Assembly (NCBI RefSeq): GCF_001422285.1
Contig: NZ_LMMO01000005.1
Span: 96,046-160,045, forward strand
DNA length: 64,000 nucleotides
DNA from: Frigoribacterium sp. Leaf263
Lineage (GTDB): Bacteria; Actinomycetota; Actinomycetes; Actinomycetales; Microbacteriaceae
Direction of reading: 5' to 3'
The notes beneath the pieces were generated by a model that saw only the letters and a list, made by a program, of their open reading frames with translations, made no database searches and was not told the DNA's origin. Each line of letters begins with the position of its first letter. The stretch's first letter is position 1. Both the position numbers and the translations under genes were made by a program. Shown one piece after another: positions 52,938 through 62,306 of this stretch.

Positions 52938-53054
52938 TCTCCTAAGGTGCCCATCTCCTCATCTTCGAGTCCGCCCACGATCGCCCTCGGCGCCCCGGTC
53001 GGTAGACTCAAGTGCACCTCCGCCGGTGCGTTCCCCCGACATGAGGAGGCAACC

Positions 53055-54341
53055 ATGCCCGCAGTGGTGATCATCGGAGCCCAGTGGGGCGACGAGGGCA
53101 AGGGCAAGGCCACCGACCTGCTCTCGAGCCGCATCGACTACGTCGTCAAGTTCAACGGCGGCAACAACGCCGGTCACACCGTCGTGATCGGCGACCAGAA
53201 GTACGCCCTGCACCTCCTGCCCTCCGGCATCCTGTCGCCCGGCGTCACCCCCGTCATCGGCAACGGCGTCGTCGTCGACATCGAGGTCCTCTTCGACGAG
53301 CTCGACGCCCTGATCGCCCGGGGCATCGACGTCTCGCGACTGCGGGTCAGCGCCAACGCGCACGTCATCACGCACTACCACCGCACCCTCGACAAGGTGA
53401 CCGAGAGATTCCTCGGCAAGCGCCAGATCGGCACGACCGGTCGCGGCATCGGCCCGACCTACGCCGACAAGATCAACCGGGTCGGCATCCGCATCCAGGA
53501 CATCTTCGACGAGGGCATCCTCCGCCAGAAGGTCGAGGCGGCCCTCGACCAGAAGAACCACCTCCTGGTCAAGATCTACAACCGGCGGGCCATCGAGGTC
53601 GACGAGGTCGTCGAGTCGCTGCTGTCGTACGCCGAGCGGCTCCGGCCCATGGTCGCCGACACCGCCCTCGAGATCCACCAGGCGCTCGAGGCAGACAAGA
53701 CCGTGCTCTTCGAGGCCGGCCAGGCGACGATGCTCGACGTCGACCACGGCACCTACCCCTTCGTCACCTCGTCGTCCGCGACGGCCGGCGGCGCCTCGAC
53801 CGGTTCGGGCATCGGGCCGGGCCGCATCGAGCGCGTGATCGGCATCGTCAAGGCCTACACGACGCGCGTCGGCGCCGGTCCGTTCCCCACCGAGCTGTTC
53901 GACTCGTCCGGCGAGTTCCTGAGGGCCAACGGGTTCGAGTTCGGGACGACCACGGGCCGCCCCCGCCGCTGCGGCTGGTACGACGCACCGATCGCGCGAT
54001 ACACGGCCCGGATCAACGGCGTGACGGACTTCGTCCTGACGAAGCTCGACGTCCTCACCGGGCTCCAGACGATCCCGGTCTGCGTCGCCTACGACGTCGA
54101 CGGCGTCCGTCACGACGAGGTCCCCGTCTCGCAGAGCGACTTCCACCACGCGAAGCCGATCTACGAGGAGTTCCCCGGCTGGGACGACGACATCACCGGC
54201 GCCCGCACGTTCGACGACCTGCCCGCGAACGCACAGGCGTACGTCCTCGCGGTCGAGAAGATGAGCGGCGCCCGCATCTCGGCGATCGGCGTCGGACCCG
54301 GTCGCGATGCGATCGTCGTCCGCCACGACCTCCTCGGCTGA
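53055..54341 (+). CDS. purA: adenylosuccinate synthetase
   Basis: A 428-residue enzyme joining IMP and aspartate with GTP hydrolysis, the first step to AMP. Signature sequences are [12 protein letters not shown] (GTP loop), [49 protein letters not shown] (key part GTYPFVTSS) and the C-terminal [17 protein letters not shown] precedes the ATG at 53055. A TAGACT -10-like element lies at 53002. Monocistronic by appearance. Confidence 0.97.
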   Translation: MPAVVIIGAQWGDEGKGKATDLLSSRIDYVVKFNGGNNAGHTVVIGDQKYALHLLPSGILSPGVTPVIGNGVVVDIEVLFDELDALIARGIDVSRLRVSANAHVITHYHRTLDKVTERFLGKRQIGTTGRGIGPTYADKINRVGIRIQDIFDEGILRQKVEAALDQKNHLLVKIYNRRAIEVDEVVESLLSYAERLRPMVADTALEIHQALEADKTVLFEAGQATMLDVDHGTYPFVTSSSATAGGASTGSGIGPGRIERVIGIVKAYTTRVGAGPFPTELFDSSGEFLRANGFEFGTTTGRPRRCGWYDAPIARYTARINGVTDFVLTKLDVLTGLQTIPVCVAYDVDGVRHDEVPVSQSDFHHAKPIYEEFPGWDDDITGARTFDDLPANAQAYVLAVEKMSGARISAIGVGPGRDAIVVRHDLLG

Positions 54342-54367
54342 GCCCGGGCCGCTCCGCGGCTGACGTC

Positions 54368-54407
54368 GGGCCGTCGCGGGGTGTTGCGGGCCGTCGCGGG
54401 GTGCTGC
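54368..54407. repeat. 20-bp direct tandem repeat, two copies
   Basis: GGGCCGTCGCGGGGTGTTGC followed immediately by the same sequence with one T-to-C change. It lies between purA and the acetyltransferase gene, just before its -10 element; no function is evident. Confidence 0.85.
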
Positions 54408-54414
54408 GGGCTGA

Positions 54415-54426
54415 GAGACTCGGGGC
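54415..54426 (+). promoter_or_regulatory. leaderless-type -10 element before the acetyltransferase gene
   Basis: GAGACT, six bases, then the ATG at 54427, no Shine-Dalgarno sequence. It is the weakest of the set because the hexamer lacks the first T. Confidence 0.35.
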
Positions 54427-55044
54427 ATGACCGCGCGCCGTCCCTCGACCGTCACCCTGACCGGCTCCCTCGTCACCGTGGCTCCTCTCGACCCGTCCGA
54501 CCTGCCCGAGCTCCATGGGGCCATCGGGCGGCCCGAGGTCTTCGCGGGCGGCTGGGGCGGCGGTCCGGCCGCGTACCGGGCCGACTACGACGGGTGGGCG
54601 GCCTTCGTCCGCGGGTACCTGCGCTGGGGCTCGGAGCTCGTCTACGGCGTCCGCCGCGCCTCCTCGGGGGTCCTCGTCGGGACGACGACGCTCGAGGTCC
54701 TCGACCTGCGCAACGAGTCCGCGCACGTCGGCTGGACGGCCTACGCGCCCGAGGTCTGGGGCACCGGCGTCAACGCCGAGACGAAGCTGCTCGTGCTCGG
54801 TCACGCGTTCGCGCACGGGTTCGGGCGCGTCCAGCTGCAGGCGGACGTCCGGAACGAGCGGTCGCGAGCCGCGATCCTGCGACTCGGGGCGACGTTCGAG
54901 GGCGTTCAGCGACGGACGCAGCCGAGGGCCGACGGATCGTGGCGCGACACCGCCGTGTACTCGGTGCTGGCCGACGAATGGCCGACCGTGCGGGCGGGTC
55001 TCGAGCGGCGCCTGACCGCCCCCAGCAACCGCTCAGACTCGTAG
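54427..55044 (+). CDS. GNAT-family N-acetyltransferase (RimJ/RimL-like)
   Basis: A 205-residue acyltransferase of the acetyltransf_3 group. It opens with TLTGSLVTVAPLDPSDLPELH. The acetyl-CoA core shows HVGWTAYAPEVWGTGVNAETKLLVLGHAF (key part WGTGVNAETKLLV) and QLQADVRNERSRAAILRLGATFEG, the standard RimJ/L pattern. Substrates include ribosomal protein N-termini, antibiotics and small amines; none can be chosen here. It is followed after 15 bp by the ohr gene. Confidence 0.88.
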   Translation: MTARRPSTVTLTGSLVTVAPLDPSDLPELHGAIGRPEVFAGGWGGGPAAYRADYDGWAAFVRGYLRWGSELVYGVRRASSGVLVGTTTLEVLDLRNESAHVGWTAYAPEVWGTGVNAETKLLVLGHAFAHGFGRVQLQADVRNERSRAAILRLGATFEGVQRRTQPRADGSWRDTAVYSVLADEWPTVRAGLERRLTAPSNRSDS

Positions 55045-55059
55045 AGAAGCCTGATCACC

Positions 55060-55485
55060 ATGACACTGGAAATCGCATACACCGCCATCGCCCACGCCTC
55101 CGGCGGGGGCCGTGACGGTCACGTCCGAAGCGAAGACGACCGTCTCGACTTCGACACCCGTCCGCCGAAGGAGCTGGGCGGCTCGGGTGAGGGCACGAAC
55201 CCCGAGCAGCTCTTCGCCGCGGGCTTCGCGGCCTGCTTCCTCAGCGCGATGCACGGGGCGGGCAAGAAGCTCGGTGTCGACACCGCCGACTCGTCCGTCT
55301 CGGCGAGCGTCGGCATCGGCTCGAACGGCGACGGCGGCTACGGTCTCGCCGTCGAGCTCGACATCTACACGCCGAACGTCGAGCCCGAGCGCCGTCAGGA
55401 GCTCGCCGACGCGGCACACCACGTCTGCCCCTACTCGAACGCCACGCGCGGCAACGTCGAGGTCACGCTGACGCTCGTCGACTGA
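55060..55485 (+). CDS. ohr: organic hydroperoxide resistance protein (Ohr/OsmC family)
   Basis: A 141-residue thiol peroxidase reducing organic hydroperoxides. The two catalytic cysteines are C59 (FAACFLSAM) and C123 (HHVCPYSNATRGN), spaced as in Ohr; NPEQLFAAGFAACF and the TRGN end separate Ohr from OsmC. The partner reductant is normally lipoylated protein. AGAGAAG precedes the ATG. An OhrR-type repressor is not next to it. A 17-bp motif-pair terminator follows. Confidence 0.93.
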   Translation: MTLEIAYTAIAHASGGGRDGHVRSEDDRLDFDTRPPKELGGSGEGTNPEQLFAAGFAACFLSAMHGAGKKLGVDTADSSVSASVGIGSNGDGGYGLAVELDIYTPNVEPERRQELADAAHHVCPYSNATRGNVEVTLTLVD

Positions 55486-55498
55486 CGCGAGCACCCCG

Positions 55499-55540
55499 CC
55501 GAGGAGGCGCGTCCCGACATCCGGGGACGCGCCTCCTCGG
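55499..55540. terminator. 17-bp hairpin made of an inverted pair of the dispersed motif
   Basis: CCGAGGAGGCGCGTCCC (55499-55515) and its perfect complement GGGACGCGCCTCCTCGG (55524-55540), 8-base loop, 13 bp after the ohr stop and before the chorismate mutase promoter. It has the same core as the hairpin at 35253. Confidence 0.85.
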
Positions 55541-55561
55541 TCTCGGCGGGGCCTCCTTCGC

Positions 55562-55573
55562 TAGGCTCGGTGA
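55562..55573 (+). promoter_or_regulatory. leaderless-type -10 element before the chorismate mutase gene
   Basis: TAGGCT (55562-55567), six bases, then the ATG at 55574; no Shine-Dalgarno sequence. Confidence 0.5.
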
Positions 55574-55942
55574 ATGGCACTCGACAGTCCCCTCGGGGCG
55601 GACAGCCCCCTCAGCGGCACCGACCGGGCAGCGATCGACGAACTGACCGGGATCCGGCAGAGCATCGACAACATCGACGCGGCGCTCGTGCACCTGCTCG
55701 CCGAACGGTTCAAGTTCACGCAGTCGGTCGGGCATCTCAAGGCGGCCGCGGGCATGCCCGCGAGCGATCCCGAGCGCGAGCGGGTGCAGATCCAGCGGCT
55801 GCGGCAGCTCGCCGAGCAGTCGCACCTCGATCCGGCCTTCGCCGAGAAGTTCCTGAACTTCATCGTGGGCGAGGTCATCCACCATCACGAGCGCATCGCC
55901 AACGGCACCGAGCCGACGGGCCCGGGGGCCGGGCGGGCATGA
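55574..55942 (+). CDS. chorismate mutase (AroQ class)
   Basis: A 122-residue all-helical mutase turning chorismate into prephenate for Phe/Tyr. The AroQ pattern is present: LTGIRQSIDNIDAALVHLLAERFKFTQSVGHLKA (key residues R, D, K, E around ERFKFTQSVGHLKA) and later ERERVQIQRLRQLAEQ. No signal peptide, so it is the cytoplasmic type. The stop overlaps the lactonase start (ATGA). Confidence 0.92.
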   Translation: MALDSPLGADSPLSGTDRAAIDELTGIRQSIDNIDAALVHLLAERFKFTQSVGHLKAAAGMPASDPERERVQIQRLRQLAEQSHLDPAFAEKFLNFIVGEVIHHHERIANGTEPTGPGAGRA

Positions 55943-56988
55943 CCATGAGCTCGACGGACGTCGCGGGTCAGGCCGTCCCTGCCCCCGACCGGCTGTACAT
56001 CGGCTCGTACACGCCGACGAGCGGCGGGCGCGGCGAGGGCATCACCGTCCTCGAGCGCTCGGCACCCGGCGTGCCGTGGCAGGCCGTCCAGGTCGTCCAG
56101 GCCGACGACCCGTCGTTCCTCGTCGTCGCCGACGGCGCGCTGCACGCCGCCTCCGAGACGGGCGAGGGGCGTGTGCTGTCGTACACCGTCTCGGCCGGCT
56201 CGCTCGTCGCGGCCAGCAGCGCGTCCTCGGGCGGTTCGTCCCCGTGCCACCTCGTCGTCGATCCGGTCTCGGGCGCGCTCGTCGTCGCCGACTACGTCGG
56301 GGGCGGTATCGGGGTCCTCTCCGGCGAGGCGTCGCACCCGGCCCGGGTGACTCGGTCGCTGGCGCTGCCCGTCGGTCACGGCCCTGTGCTCGAGCGTCAG
56401 GAGCGCCCGCACGCGCACCAGGCCACCCCCACCCCGTGGGGGACGGTCCTCATCAGCGATCTCGGCACCGACCGACTCGTCGAGTACGTCATCGACCCGA
56501 TCACGCTCGACCCGGAGCAGGTCGCGGTGCATCCGCTGCCCTCGGGCTCCGGGCCTCGACACGTCGCGTGGCTCGACGACCGCCTCGTCGTGGTCGGCGA
56601 GCTGGACTCGCGTCTGCACGTGCTGCGCCGGGTCGGCGGGAAGCTCGTGGTCGACCACTCGATCGAGGTCTTCGAGGGGGCGTCGGCGACTCCGGGCATC
56701 CTGCCGTCGCACATCGTCGTCGACGCCGGCCGGGTCTACGTGGCCACGCGCGGACGCGACACGATCAGCGTCTTCTCGGGCGAGGGCGAGCGGTTGACCT
56801 TCGTCGGCGAGGCGCCGTGCGGCGGCGAATGGCCCCGGCACTTCGCGATCACCCCGGGCATGCTCTACTGCGCGAACCAGGGGTCCGACACGGTGTCGGT
56901 GCTGCCGCTCGACCCCGAGTCGGGTCTGCCGGGCGCTCCGATCGACGTCTTCTCGATCGGCAGCCCCGCCTGCATCGTCGTCGGCTGA
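55939..56988 (+). CDS. seven-bladed beta-propeller lactonase (6-phosphogluconolactonase family)
   Basis: A 349-residue cytoplasmic beta-propeller of the Lactonase (YbhE-type) family. Blades begin LYIGSYTPTSGGRGEGITV, and family motifs are PSFLVV, SPCHLVVDPVSGALVVADY, HAHQATPTPWG, GPRHVAW and EWPRHFAI, the last two carrying the conserved His. Some relatives hydrolyse 6-phosphogluconolactone, others are uncharacterised. The ATG at 55939 overlaps the mutase stop; a second ATG (MSS) follows two codons later. Convergent with the TetR gene, 7-bp gap. Confidence 0.87.
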   Translation: MTMSSTDVAGQAVPAPDRLYIGSYTPTSGGRGEGITVLERSAPGVPWQAVQVVQADDPSFLVVADGALHAASETGEGRVLSYTVSAGSLVAASSASSGGSSPCHLVVDPVSGALVVADYVGGGIGVLSGEASHPARVTRSLALPVGHGPVLERQERPHAHQATPTPWGTVLISDLGTDRLVEYVIDPITLDPEQVAVHPLPSGSGPRHVAWLDDRLVVVGELDSRLHVLRRVGGKLVVDHSIEVFEGASATPGILPSHIVVDAGRVYVATRGRDTISVFSGEGERLTFVGEAPCGGEWPRHFAITPGMLYCANQGSDTVSVLPLDPESGLPGAPIDVFSIGSPACIVVG

Positions 56989-56995
56989 GGCGGCG

Positions 56996-57562
56996 TCATC
57001 GGCCGTCGGCGAGGCGACGCAGCACGGCGATGACGTCGTCGATGCCCGCGCGCTCCGCATCGGGGCCGGCGCCCGAGGCAGACGACGAGTGGCCCGGGCC
57101 GAAGTAGAGGCCGTCCGACACGAGCGAGACCACCCGGGCGACCGCCGGGTCGCCGACGGCCTCGAGCACGACCTCGTGCCAGCGGCTCTGCATCCCGGTC
57201 AGGGCGTCGACCGCGCGGGGCCACTGCCCGCTCGAGGCGAGGTGGGCCACCGCGGTGATGCACCGGTCGAACGGCGACTCGGCGACGACGGCCGGCGGCG
57301 ACGAGGTGCGGATGAAGTAGTCGACCGCGCCGTCGGGAGCCGTGGTCATGCGGTGGATGTCGTCGTCGACGAGTGAGGCGAGGCGGTCGACGACCCCGTC
57401 GACCAGCGCCTCTCGGCTCGGGAAGTGATAGAGCAGCCCGCCCTTCGAGACGCCAGCGGCGGCGGCGACGGCGTCGAAGGTCGCCGCGCGTTCCCCGTCG
57501 GCGACGACCAGCAGTTCGAAGGAGTCGAGCATCTTCTCGCGGGCCGACGGTCGTGGACTCAT
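56996..57562 (-). CDS. TetR-family repressor of the adjacent MFS exporter
   Basis: A 188-residue regulator with an N-terminal helix-turn-helix (AATFDAVAAAAGVSKGGLLYHFPSREALV, key part AGVSKGGLLYHFPS) typical of the TetR subgroup controlling multidrug exporters. The C-terminal TetR_C domain has no known ligand signature. The ATG at 57562 is divergent from the MFS gene; two operator-like palindromes fill the gap. Confidence 0.9.
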   Translation of the reverse strand: MSPRPSAREKMLDSFELLVVADGERAATFDAVAAAAGVSKGGLLYHFPSREALVDGVVDRLASLVDDDIHRMTTAPDGAVDYFIRTSSPPAVVAESPFDRCITAVAHLASSGQWPRAVDALTGMQSRWHEVVLEAVGDPAVARVVSLVSDGLYFGPGHSSSASGAGPDAERAGIDDVIAVLRRLADGR

Positions 57563-57572
57563 TCTGATACTG

Positions 57573-57608
57573 TACCGTCCGGACGGTTTACTGTACCGCC
57601 TGGACGGT
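57573..57608. promoter_or_regulatory. two TetR operator-like palindromes
   Basis: ACCGTCCGGACGGT (57574-57587, perfect) and ACCGCCTGGACGGT (57595-57608, one change each side of centre), both flanked by TGT before and TT after, i.e. a 21-bp direct repeat. They cover the divergent TetR/MFS promoter region. Confidence 0.75.
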
Positions 57609-57670
57609 TTTAGAGCGCAGAGCGCTCCGTCACGACCGCACCCCCTCTGCGACGAAAGCGACCCCTCCCC

Positions 57671-59200
57671 ATGACCCGCGCCTCCTCGACCGTCGGCACG
57701 CCCTCCCGCGCGGGGACCCGGCAGTGGGCCGCACTGGTCGTCCTCATGCTGCCGGTGCTGCTCGTCTCGATCGACAACACGGTCCTGAGCTTCGCCCTGC
57801 CCGAGATCTCCACCGCCCTGCGCCCGAGCGCGGCGAACCAGCTGTGGATCGTCGACGTGTACTCGCTCGTGCTCGCGGGCCTGCTCGTGGCGATGGGCTC
57901 GCTCGGCGACCGCTTCGGTCGTCGTCGACTGCTGCTCATCGGGGCGTCGGGCTTCGCCCTCGTCTCGCTCGGGGCCGCGTTCGCCCCCGACGCCGGGACC
58001 CTGATCGCGGCGCGCGCGGTCCTCGGATTCTTCGGGGCCATGATCATGCCGGCCACGCTGTCGCTGCTGCGCAGCACGTTCGTCGACCGCGACCAGCGCC
58101 GTCTCGCCATCGCGATCTGGGCGAGCGGGTTCGCCGCGGGATCCGCCCTCGGGCCCATCGTCGGCGGGATCCTGCTCGAGCACTTCGCCTGGGGCTCGAT
58201 CTTCCTGATCGCGGTGCCGGTGCTCGTGCCGCTGCTGGTGCTCGCGCCGATCCTGCTCGTCGAGAGCCGCGATCCCGATCCCGGACCCTTCGACCCCCTC
58301 TCGGTGCTGCTGTCGTTGACCGCGATGGCCCCCGTCGTCGCGGCGATCAAGCTGCTCGCGACCCACGGTCCCGGCCTCGACGTCCTGGGCCTCGCCGTGC
58401 TCGGCGTCGTCTCGGGCTGGCTGTTCGTGCGCCGGCAGCTGCGGCGCGAACGCCCGCTGCTCGACGTGCGGCTGTTCTCGAACCCCGTCTTCGCCGGGTC
58501 GATCGTGGTGAACCTCCTGGCGATCCTCTCGCTCGTGGGCTTCCTGTTCTTCACGACGCAGCATCTCCAGCTCGTCGTGGGTCTGCGTCCGCTGCAGGCC
58601 GCGTTGACGCTGGTGCCGGGTCTCGCCGTCATGATCGTGGCGGGTCTGATCGTCGTGCCGATCGTCCGCCGCGTGACGCCGCGCGTGATCGTCGCCGTCG
58701 GCCTCGGCTCCGCCGGCGTCGGCTACGCGACCGTGTGGCTGGCGGGGGCGGAGGCCCCGGTGGCCCTGTTCGTCGTCGGCTTCGCGCTGGTCGGTCTCGG
58801 GGTCGGTGCGGCCGAGACCATCTCGAACGACCAGATCATCGCGGCCGTCCCGCCGGCGCGCGCCGGAGCCGCCTCGGCGGTGTCCGAGACCGCCTACGAG
58901 GTCGGCGCGGTGCTGGGGACGGCCGTGCTCGGCAGCATGCTCACCGCCATCTACCGAGGCAGCCTGGTCATCCCGGCCGGGGTCCCCGCCGAGACCGGCG
59001 AGGCCGCCCGGGAGACCCTGGGAGGCGCGGTGTCCGCAGCAGGGACCCTCGAGGCCCCCCTCGGTCGCCAGCTCCTCGACGCCGCGACGCACGCGTTCGA
59101 CGCGGGTCTCGTGGCGACCGCCGGCGTCGGGGCGGGCGTCATGGTCCTCGCCGTCGTCGTGGCCCTGTTCTCGCTGCGCCGGGCGTCGGCCGGCGACTAG
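57671..59200 (+). CDS. DHA2-family (14-helix) MFS drug exporter
   Basis: A 509-residue proton antiporter of the QacA/SmvA type. It has about fourteen helices, motif D-type [14 protein letters not shown] in helix 1, motif [14 protein letters not shown] and motif [17 protein letters not shown]. Substrates are usually cationic drugs or dyes; unknown here. The N-terminus TRASSTV is encoded by a dispersed-motif copy (57673-57688). It is divergent from, and probably repressed by, the TetR protein at 56996. Confidence 0.93.
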   Translation: MTRASSTVGTPSRAGTRQWAALVVLMLPVLLVSIDNTVLSFALPEISTALRPSAANQLWIVDVYSLVLAGLLVAMGSLGDRFGRRRLLLIGASGFALVSLGAAFAPDAGTLIAARAVLGFFGAMIMPATLSLLRSTFVDRDQRRLAIAIWASGFAAGSALGPIVGGILLEHFAWGSIFLIAVPVLVPLLVLAPILLVESRDPDPGPFDPLSVLLSLTAMAPVVAAIKLLATHGPGLDVLGLAVLGVVSGWLFVRRQLRRERPLLDVRLFSNPVFAGSIVVNLLAILSLVGFLFFTTQHLQLVVGLRPLQAALTLVPGLAVMIVAGLIVVPIVRRVTPRVIVAVGLGSAGVGYATVWLAGAEAPVALFVVGFALVGLGVGAAETISNDQIIAAVPPARAGAASAVSETAYEVGAVLGTAVLGSMLTAIYRGSLVIPAGVPAETGEAARETLGGAVSAAGTLEAPLGRQLLDAATHAFDAGLVATAGVGAGVMVLAVVVALFSLRRASAGD

Positions 59201-59301
59201 CGTGCTCGCCGCACCGGACGCGCCGCCCGGCCGCCCCGCCGGCGGTGTCGGTGCGCACGGGTAATGTGGTGCCGGTCCACCCCGAGACGTCTAGGAGTCC
59301 C

Positions 59302-60414
59302 ATGCCGCGCACCGTCCGACTCGCCGCCGTCCCGGGCGACGGCATCGGCCCCGAGGTGGTGGCCGAGGCCCTGAAGGTGCTCGACGTCGCCGTGGGCGAC
59401 GACGCGGTGTTCGAGGTGACCGAGTTCCGACTCGGCGCCTCCCGCTATCTCGAGACGGGCGACATCCTCACCGACGACGATCTCGCCGCCCTGACCGACC
59501 ACGACGCGATCCTGCTCGGCGCCGTGGGCGGCGACCCGCGCGACCCGCGCCTCCGCGGCGGCATCATCGAACGCGGGCTGCTGCTCCGCCTGCGGTTCGC
59601 GCTCGATCACTACGTGAACCTCCGGCCGACCCTGGTCCACCCCGGTGTGCCCTCGCCCCTGGCCGATCCGGGCGAGGTCGACTTCGTGGTCGTCCGCGAG
59701 GGCACCGAGGGGCCGTACGTCGGCAACGGCGGGTCGCTCCGCCAGGGCACGCCGCACGAGATCGCGAACGAGGTCAGCGTCAACACGGCGCACGGCGTCG
59801 AGCGGGTCGTCCGGTTCGCGTTCGAGAAGGCCAGGGCCCGCCGTGGCCGTCTGACCCTCGTGCACAAGACGAACGTGCTCGTCTTCGCCGGGGGGCTCTG
59901 GCAGCGCCTCGTCGACTCCGTGGCCGTCGAGTACCCCGACGTGACCGTCGACTACCAGCACGTCGACGCCGCGACCATCCATCTCGTCGTCGATCCGTCC
60001 CGCTTCGACGTCATCGTCACCGACAACCTCTTCGGCGACATCCTGACCGATCTGGCCGGTGCGATCAGCGGCGGCATCGGTCTCGCCGCGTCCGGCAACA
60101 TCAATCCCGACGGCGTGTTCCCGAGCATGTTCGAGCCCGTCCACGGGTCGGCCCCCGACATCGCCGGGCAGCAGAAGGCCGATCCGACGGCGGCCGTGCT
60201 GTCGGTGTCGATGCTGCTCGATCACCTCGGGCTGCCCGATGCCGCCGCGCGGGTCACGGCGGCGGTCGAGGGCGACATCGCCGACCGGGCGGGTCGCGCC
60301 TCCTCGGAGCCCCCTCGCACCACCGCCGAGATCGGCTCGGCCATCGCCGACCGCATCCGCGAAGCCCGGTCGCAGTCGTCGACCCCGTCCGCCTCCGCTC
60401 GAAGGGCATCATGA
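59302..60414 (+). CDS. leuB: 3-isopropylmalate dehydrogenase
   Basis: A 370-residue NAD-dependent enzyme of leucine synthesis. Family sequences are [22 protein letters not shown], the loop [32 protein letters not shown] and the decarboxylating-dehydrogenase motif [29 protein letters not shown] (key part [10 protein letters not shown]). AGGAG precedes the ATG at 59302; TAATGT at 59262 is a possible -10. The C-terminal tail carries GRASSEPP from the dispersed motif. ATGA overlap with ilvE. Confidence 0.95.
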   Translation: MPRTVRLAAVPGDGIGPEVVAEALKVLDVAVGDDAVFEVTEFRLGASRYLETGDILTDDDLAALTDHDAILLGAVGGDPRDPRLRGGIIERGLLLRLRFALDHYVNLRPTLVHPGVPSPLADPGEVDFVVVREGTEGPYVGNGGSLRQGTPHEIANEVSVNTAHGVERVVRFAFEKARARRGRLTLVHKTNVLVFAGGLWQRLVDSVAVEYPDVTVDYQHVDAATIHLVVDPSRFDVIVTDNLFGDILTDLAGAISGGIGLAASGNINPDGVFPSMFEPVHGSAPDIAGQQKADPTAAVLSVSMLLDHLGLPDAAARVTAAVEGDIADRAGRASSEPPRTTAEIGSAIADRIREARSQSSTPSASARRAS

Positions 60415-61526
60415 CCACCACCGACACCGCGCCCTCCGAGTTCGGCCTGCAGTTCGATCTCCGGCCCTCCGCGAGCGTCCGCGACGCGGCCGAGCGCGAG
60501 ACGATCCTCTCCGACCCCGGCTTCGGCAAGCACTTCACCGATCACATGGTCACCATCGCGTGGAGCCTCGAGGGCGGCTGGCATGACGCGTCGGTCCATG
60601 CCTACGGGCCGCTCCAGCTCGACCCGTCGGCCTCCGTGCTGCACTACGCCCAGGAGATCTTCGAGGGCATGAAGGCCTACCGGCACGCCGACGGCTCCGT
60701 CTGGGCGTTCCGCCCCGATGCCAACGGCCGGAGGCTGCAGCGGTCGGCCCGCCGTCTGGCCCTGCCCGAGCTCGGCACCGACGACTTCGTCGAATCCGTG
60801 CGGCAGCTCGTGCGCGCCGACCTCGACTGGGTCCCGTCGGCGCCCGAGACCAGCCTCTACCTCCGGCCGTTCATGATCGCGACCGAGGCCTTCCTCGGGG
60901 TGCGGGCCGCGCATGAGGTGGCCTACCACGTGATCGCGAGCCCGGCCGGCGCGTACTTCACGGGGGGTGTGTCACCCGTCTCCATCTGGTTGACCACGAA
61001 CTACGCACGGGCCGGCAAAGGAGGCACGGGTGCCGCCAAGACGGGCGGCAACTACGCGTCGTCCCTGCTCCCGCAGCAGGAGGCCTACGAGAACGGCTGC
61101 CAGCAGGTGCTGTTCCTCGACTCGTCCGAGAGCAGCTACATCGAAGAGCTCGGCGGCATGAACGTGGTCCTCGTCAAGCGCGACGGGACCCTGGTCACAC
61201 CCGATAGCGACTCGATCCTCGAAGGCATCACCAGAGACTCCATCCTCGAGCTGGCCGAGGCGCGCGGGCACCGGGTCGAGCGTCGACGCGTCACGATCGA
61301 CGAGTGGCGAGACGGGGTCGCCTCGGGCGACATCGTCGAGGTGTTCGCCTGCGGCACCGCCGCGGTCGTCGTGCCGATCGCCGAGTTGAAGGGCGAGGGC
61401 ATCCACATCGGTTCGCCCGCTGCCGAGGGCGGCGAGCTCACGATGTCCCTGCGCGCTGAATTGACCGACATCCAGTACGGTCGGCGACCCGATGTTCACG
61501 GATGGATGACGAGGCTCGACGCATGA
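60411..61526 (+). CDS. ilvE: branched-chain amino-acid aminotransferase
   Basis: A 371-residue PLP fold-type IV aminotransferase of the long (actinobacterial/eukaryotic) form, last step of Leu/Ile/Val synthesis. The cofactor lysine candidate K210 is in [17 protein letters not shown]. Other marks are [20 protein letters not shown] (key part [10 protein letters not shown]), RPFMIATE and [14 protein letters not shown]. Both ends overlap neighbours (ATGA), so leuB-ilvE-FAH form an operon. Confidence 0.95.
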   Translation: MTTTDTAPSEFGLQFDLRPSASVRDAAERETILSDPGFGKHFTDHMVTIAWSLEGGWHDASVHAYGPLQLDPSASVLHYAQEIFEGMKAYRHADGSVWAFRPDANGRRLQRSARRLALPELGTDDFVESVRQLVRADLDWVPSAPETSLYLRPFMIATEAFLGVRAAHEVAYHVIASPAGAYFTGGVSPVSIWLTTNYARAGKGGTGAAKTGGNYASSLLPQQEAYENGCQQVLFLDSSESSYIEELGGMNVVLVKRDGTLVTPDSDSILEGITRDSILELAEARGHRVERRRVTIDEWRDGVASGDIVEVFACGTAAVVVPIAELKGEGIHIGSPAAEGGELTMSLRAELTDIQYGRRPDVHGWMTRLDA

Positions 61527-62293
61527 AGATCGCACGGTTCGCCACCCCCGGCGAAGACCCCCGCTACGGCATCGTCGACGAGCGCGAACTCATCGTGCTG
61601 GCAGGCGACCCGATGTACAGCGGCTACGAGACCACCGGCGAACGGATCTCCCTCCGCTCGGCGAAGATCCTCGCCCCGGTCATCCCCCGATCGAAGGTCG
61701 TGGGCGTGGGTCTCAACTACCACGATCACGCCGACGAGCTCGGGCAGACGCCGCCCGAGGCTCCGCTGCTGTTCATGAAGCCGAACACGACGGTCATCGG
61801 CTTCGGCGACTCGATCCAGCTTCCGCCCGACGTCGGCCAGGTCGACTTCGAAGGGGAGCTGGCCATCGTGATCGGCTCCATCGCGAAGCGCGTCAAGGCC
61901 GAGAACTACGAAGACGTGGTCTTCGGGTACACGATCGCGAACGATGTGACGGCTCGCGACGTGCAGAACAGCGACGGCCAGTGGACACGCGCCAAGGGCT
62001 ACGACACGTTCCTGCCCCTCGGGCCGTACATCGAGAACGAGTTCGACTGGAGCGACGCGACGATCGAGACCCGCGTCGACGGCGAGGTCATGCAGCGCGA
62101 GTCCACGATGCAGATGATCCACAAGATCCCCGAGCTGATCGAGTACGTCACCGACGTGTTCACCCTGCTCCCGGGCGACGTGATCCTGACGGGGACTCCG
62201 TCGGGAATCGGCCCGTTCACCGCGGGGCAGACCGTCGAGGTCGCGATCTCGGGCATCGGCTCGCTGATCAACCCCGCCAAGAACCGCGTCTGA
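61523..62293 (+). CDS. fumarylacetoacetate hydrolase-family protein
   Basis: A 256-residue FAH-fold enzyme with GVGLNYHDHADELG, FMKPNTTVIG, the metal ligands in VDFEGELAIVIG and NDVTARDVQ, and GDVILTGTPSGIGPF. Members act as acylpyruvases, oxaloacetate decarboxylases or 2-hydroxyhepta-2,4-diene-dioate isomerases. The ATG at 61523 overlaps the ilvE stop (ATGA). Its place at the end of a branched-chain amino-acid operon suggests clearance of keto-acid by-products, which is inference. Confidence 0.9.
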   Translation: MKIARFATPGEDPRYGIVDERELIVLAGDPMYSGYETTGERISLRSAKILAPVIPRSKVVGVGLNYHDHADELGQTPPEAPLLFMKPNTTVIGFGDSIQLPPDVGQVDFEGELAIVIGSIAKRVKAENYEDVVFGYTIANDVTARDVQNSDGQWTRAKGYDTFLPLGPYIENEFDWSDATIETRVDGEVMQRESTMQMIHKIPELIEYVTDVFTLLPGDVILTGTPSGIGPFTAGQTVEVAISGIGSLINPAKNRV

Positions 62294-62306
62294 CCGCGCG
62301 CCCGTC

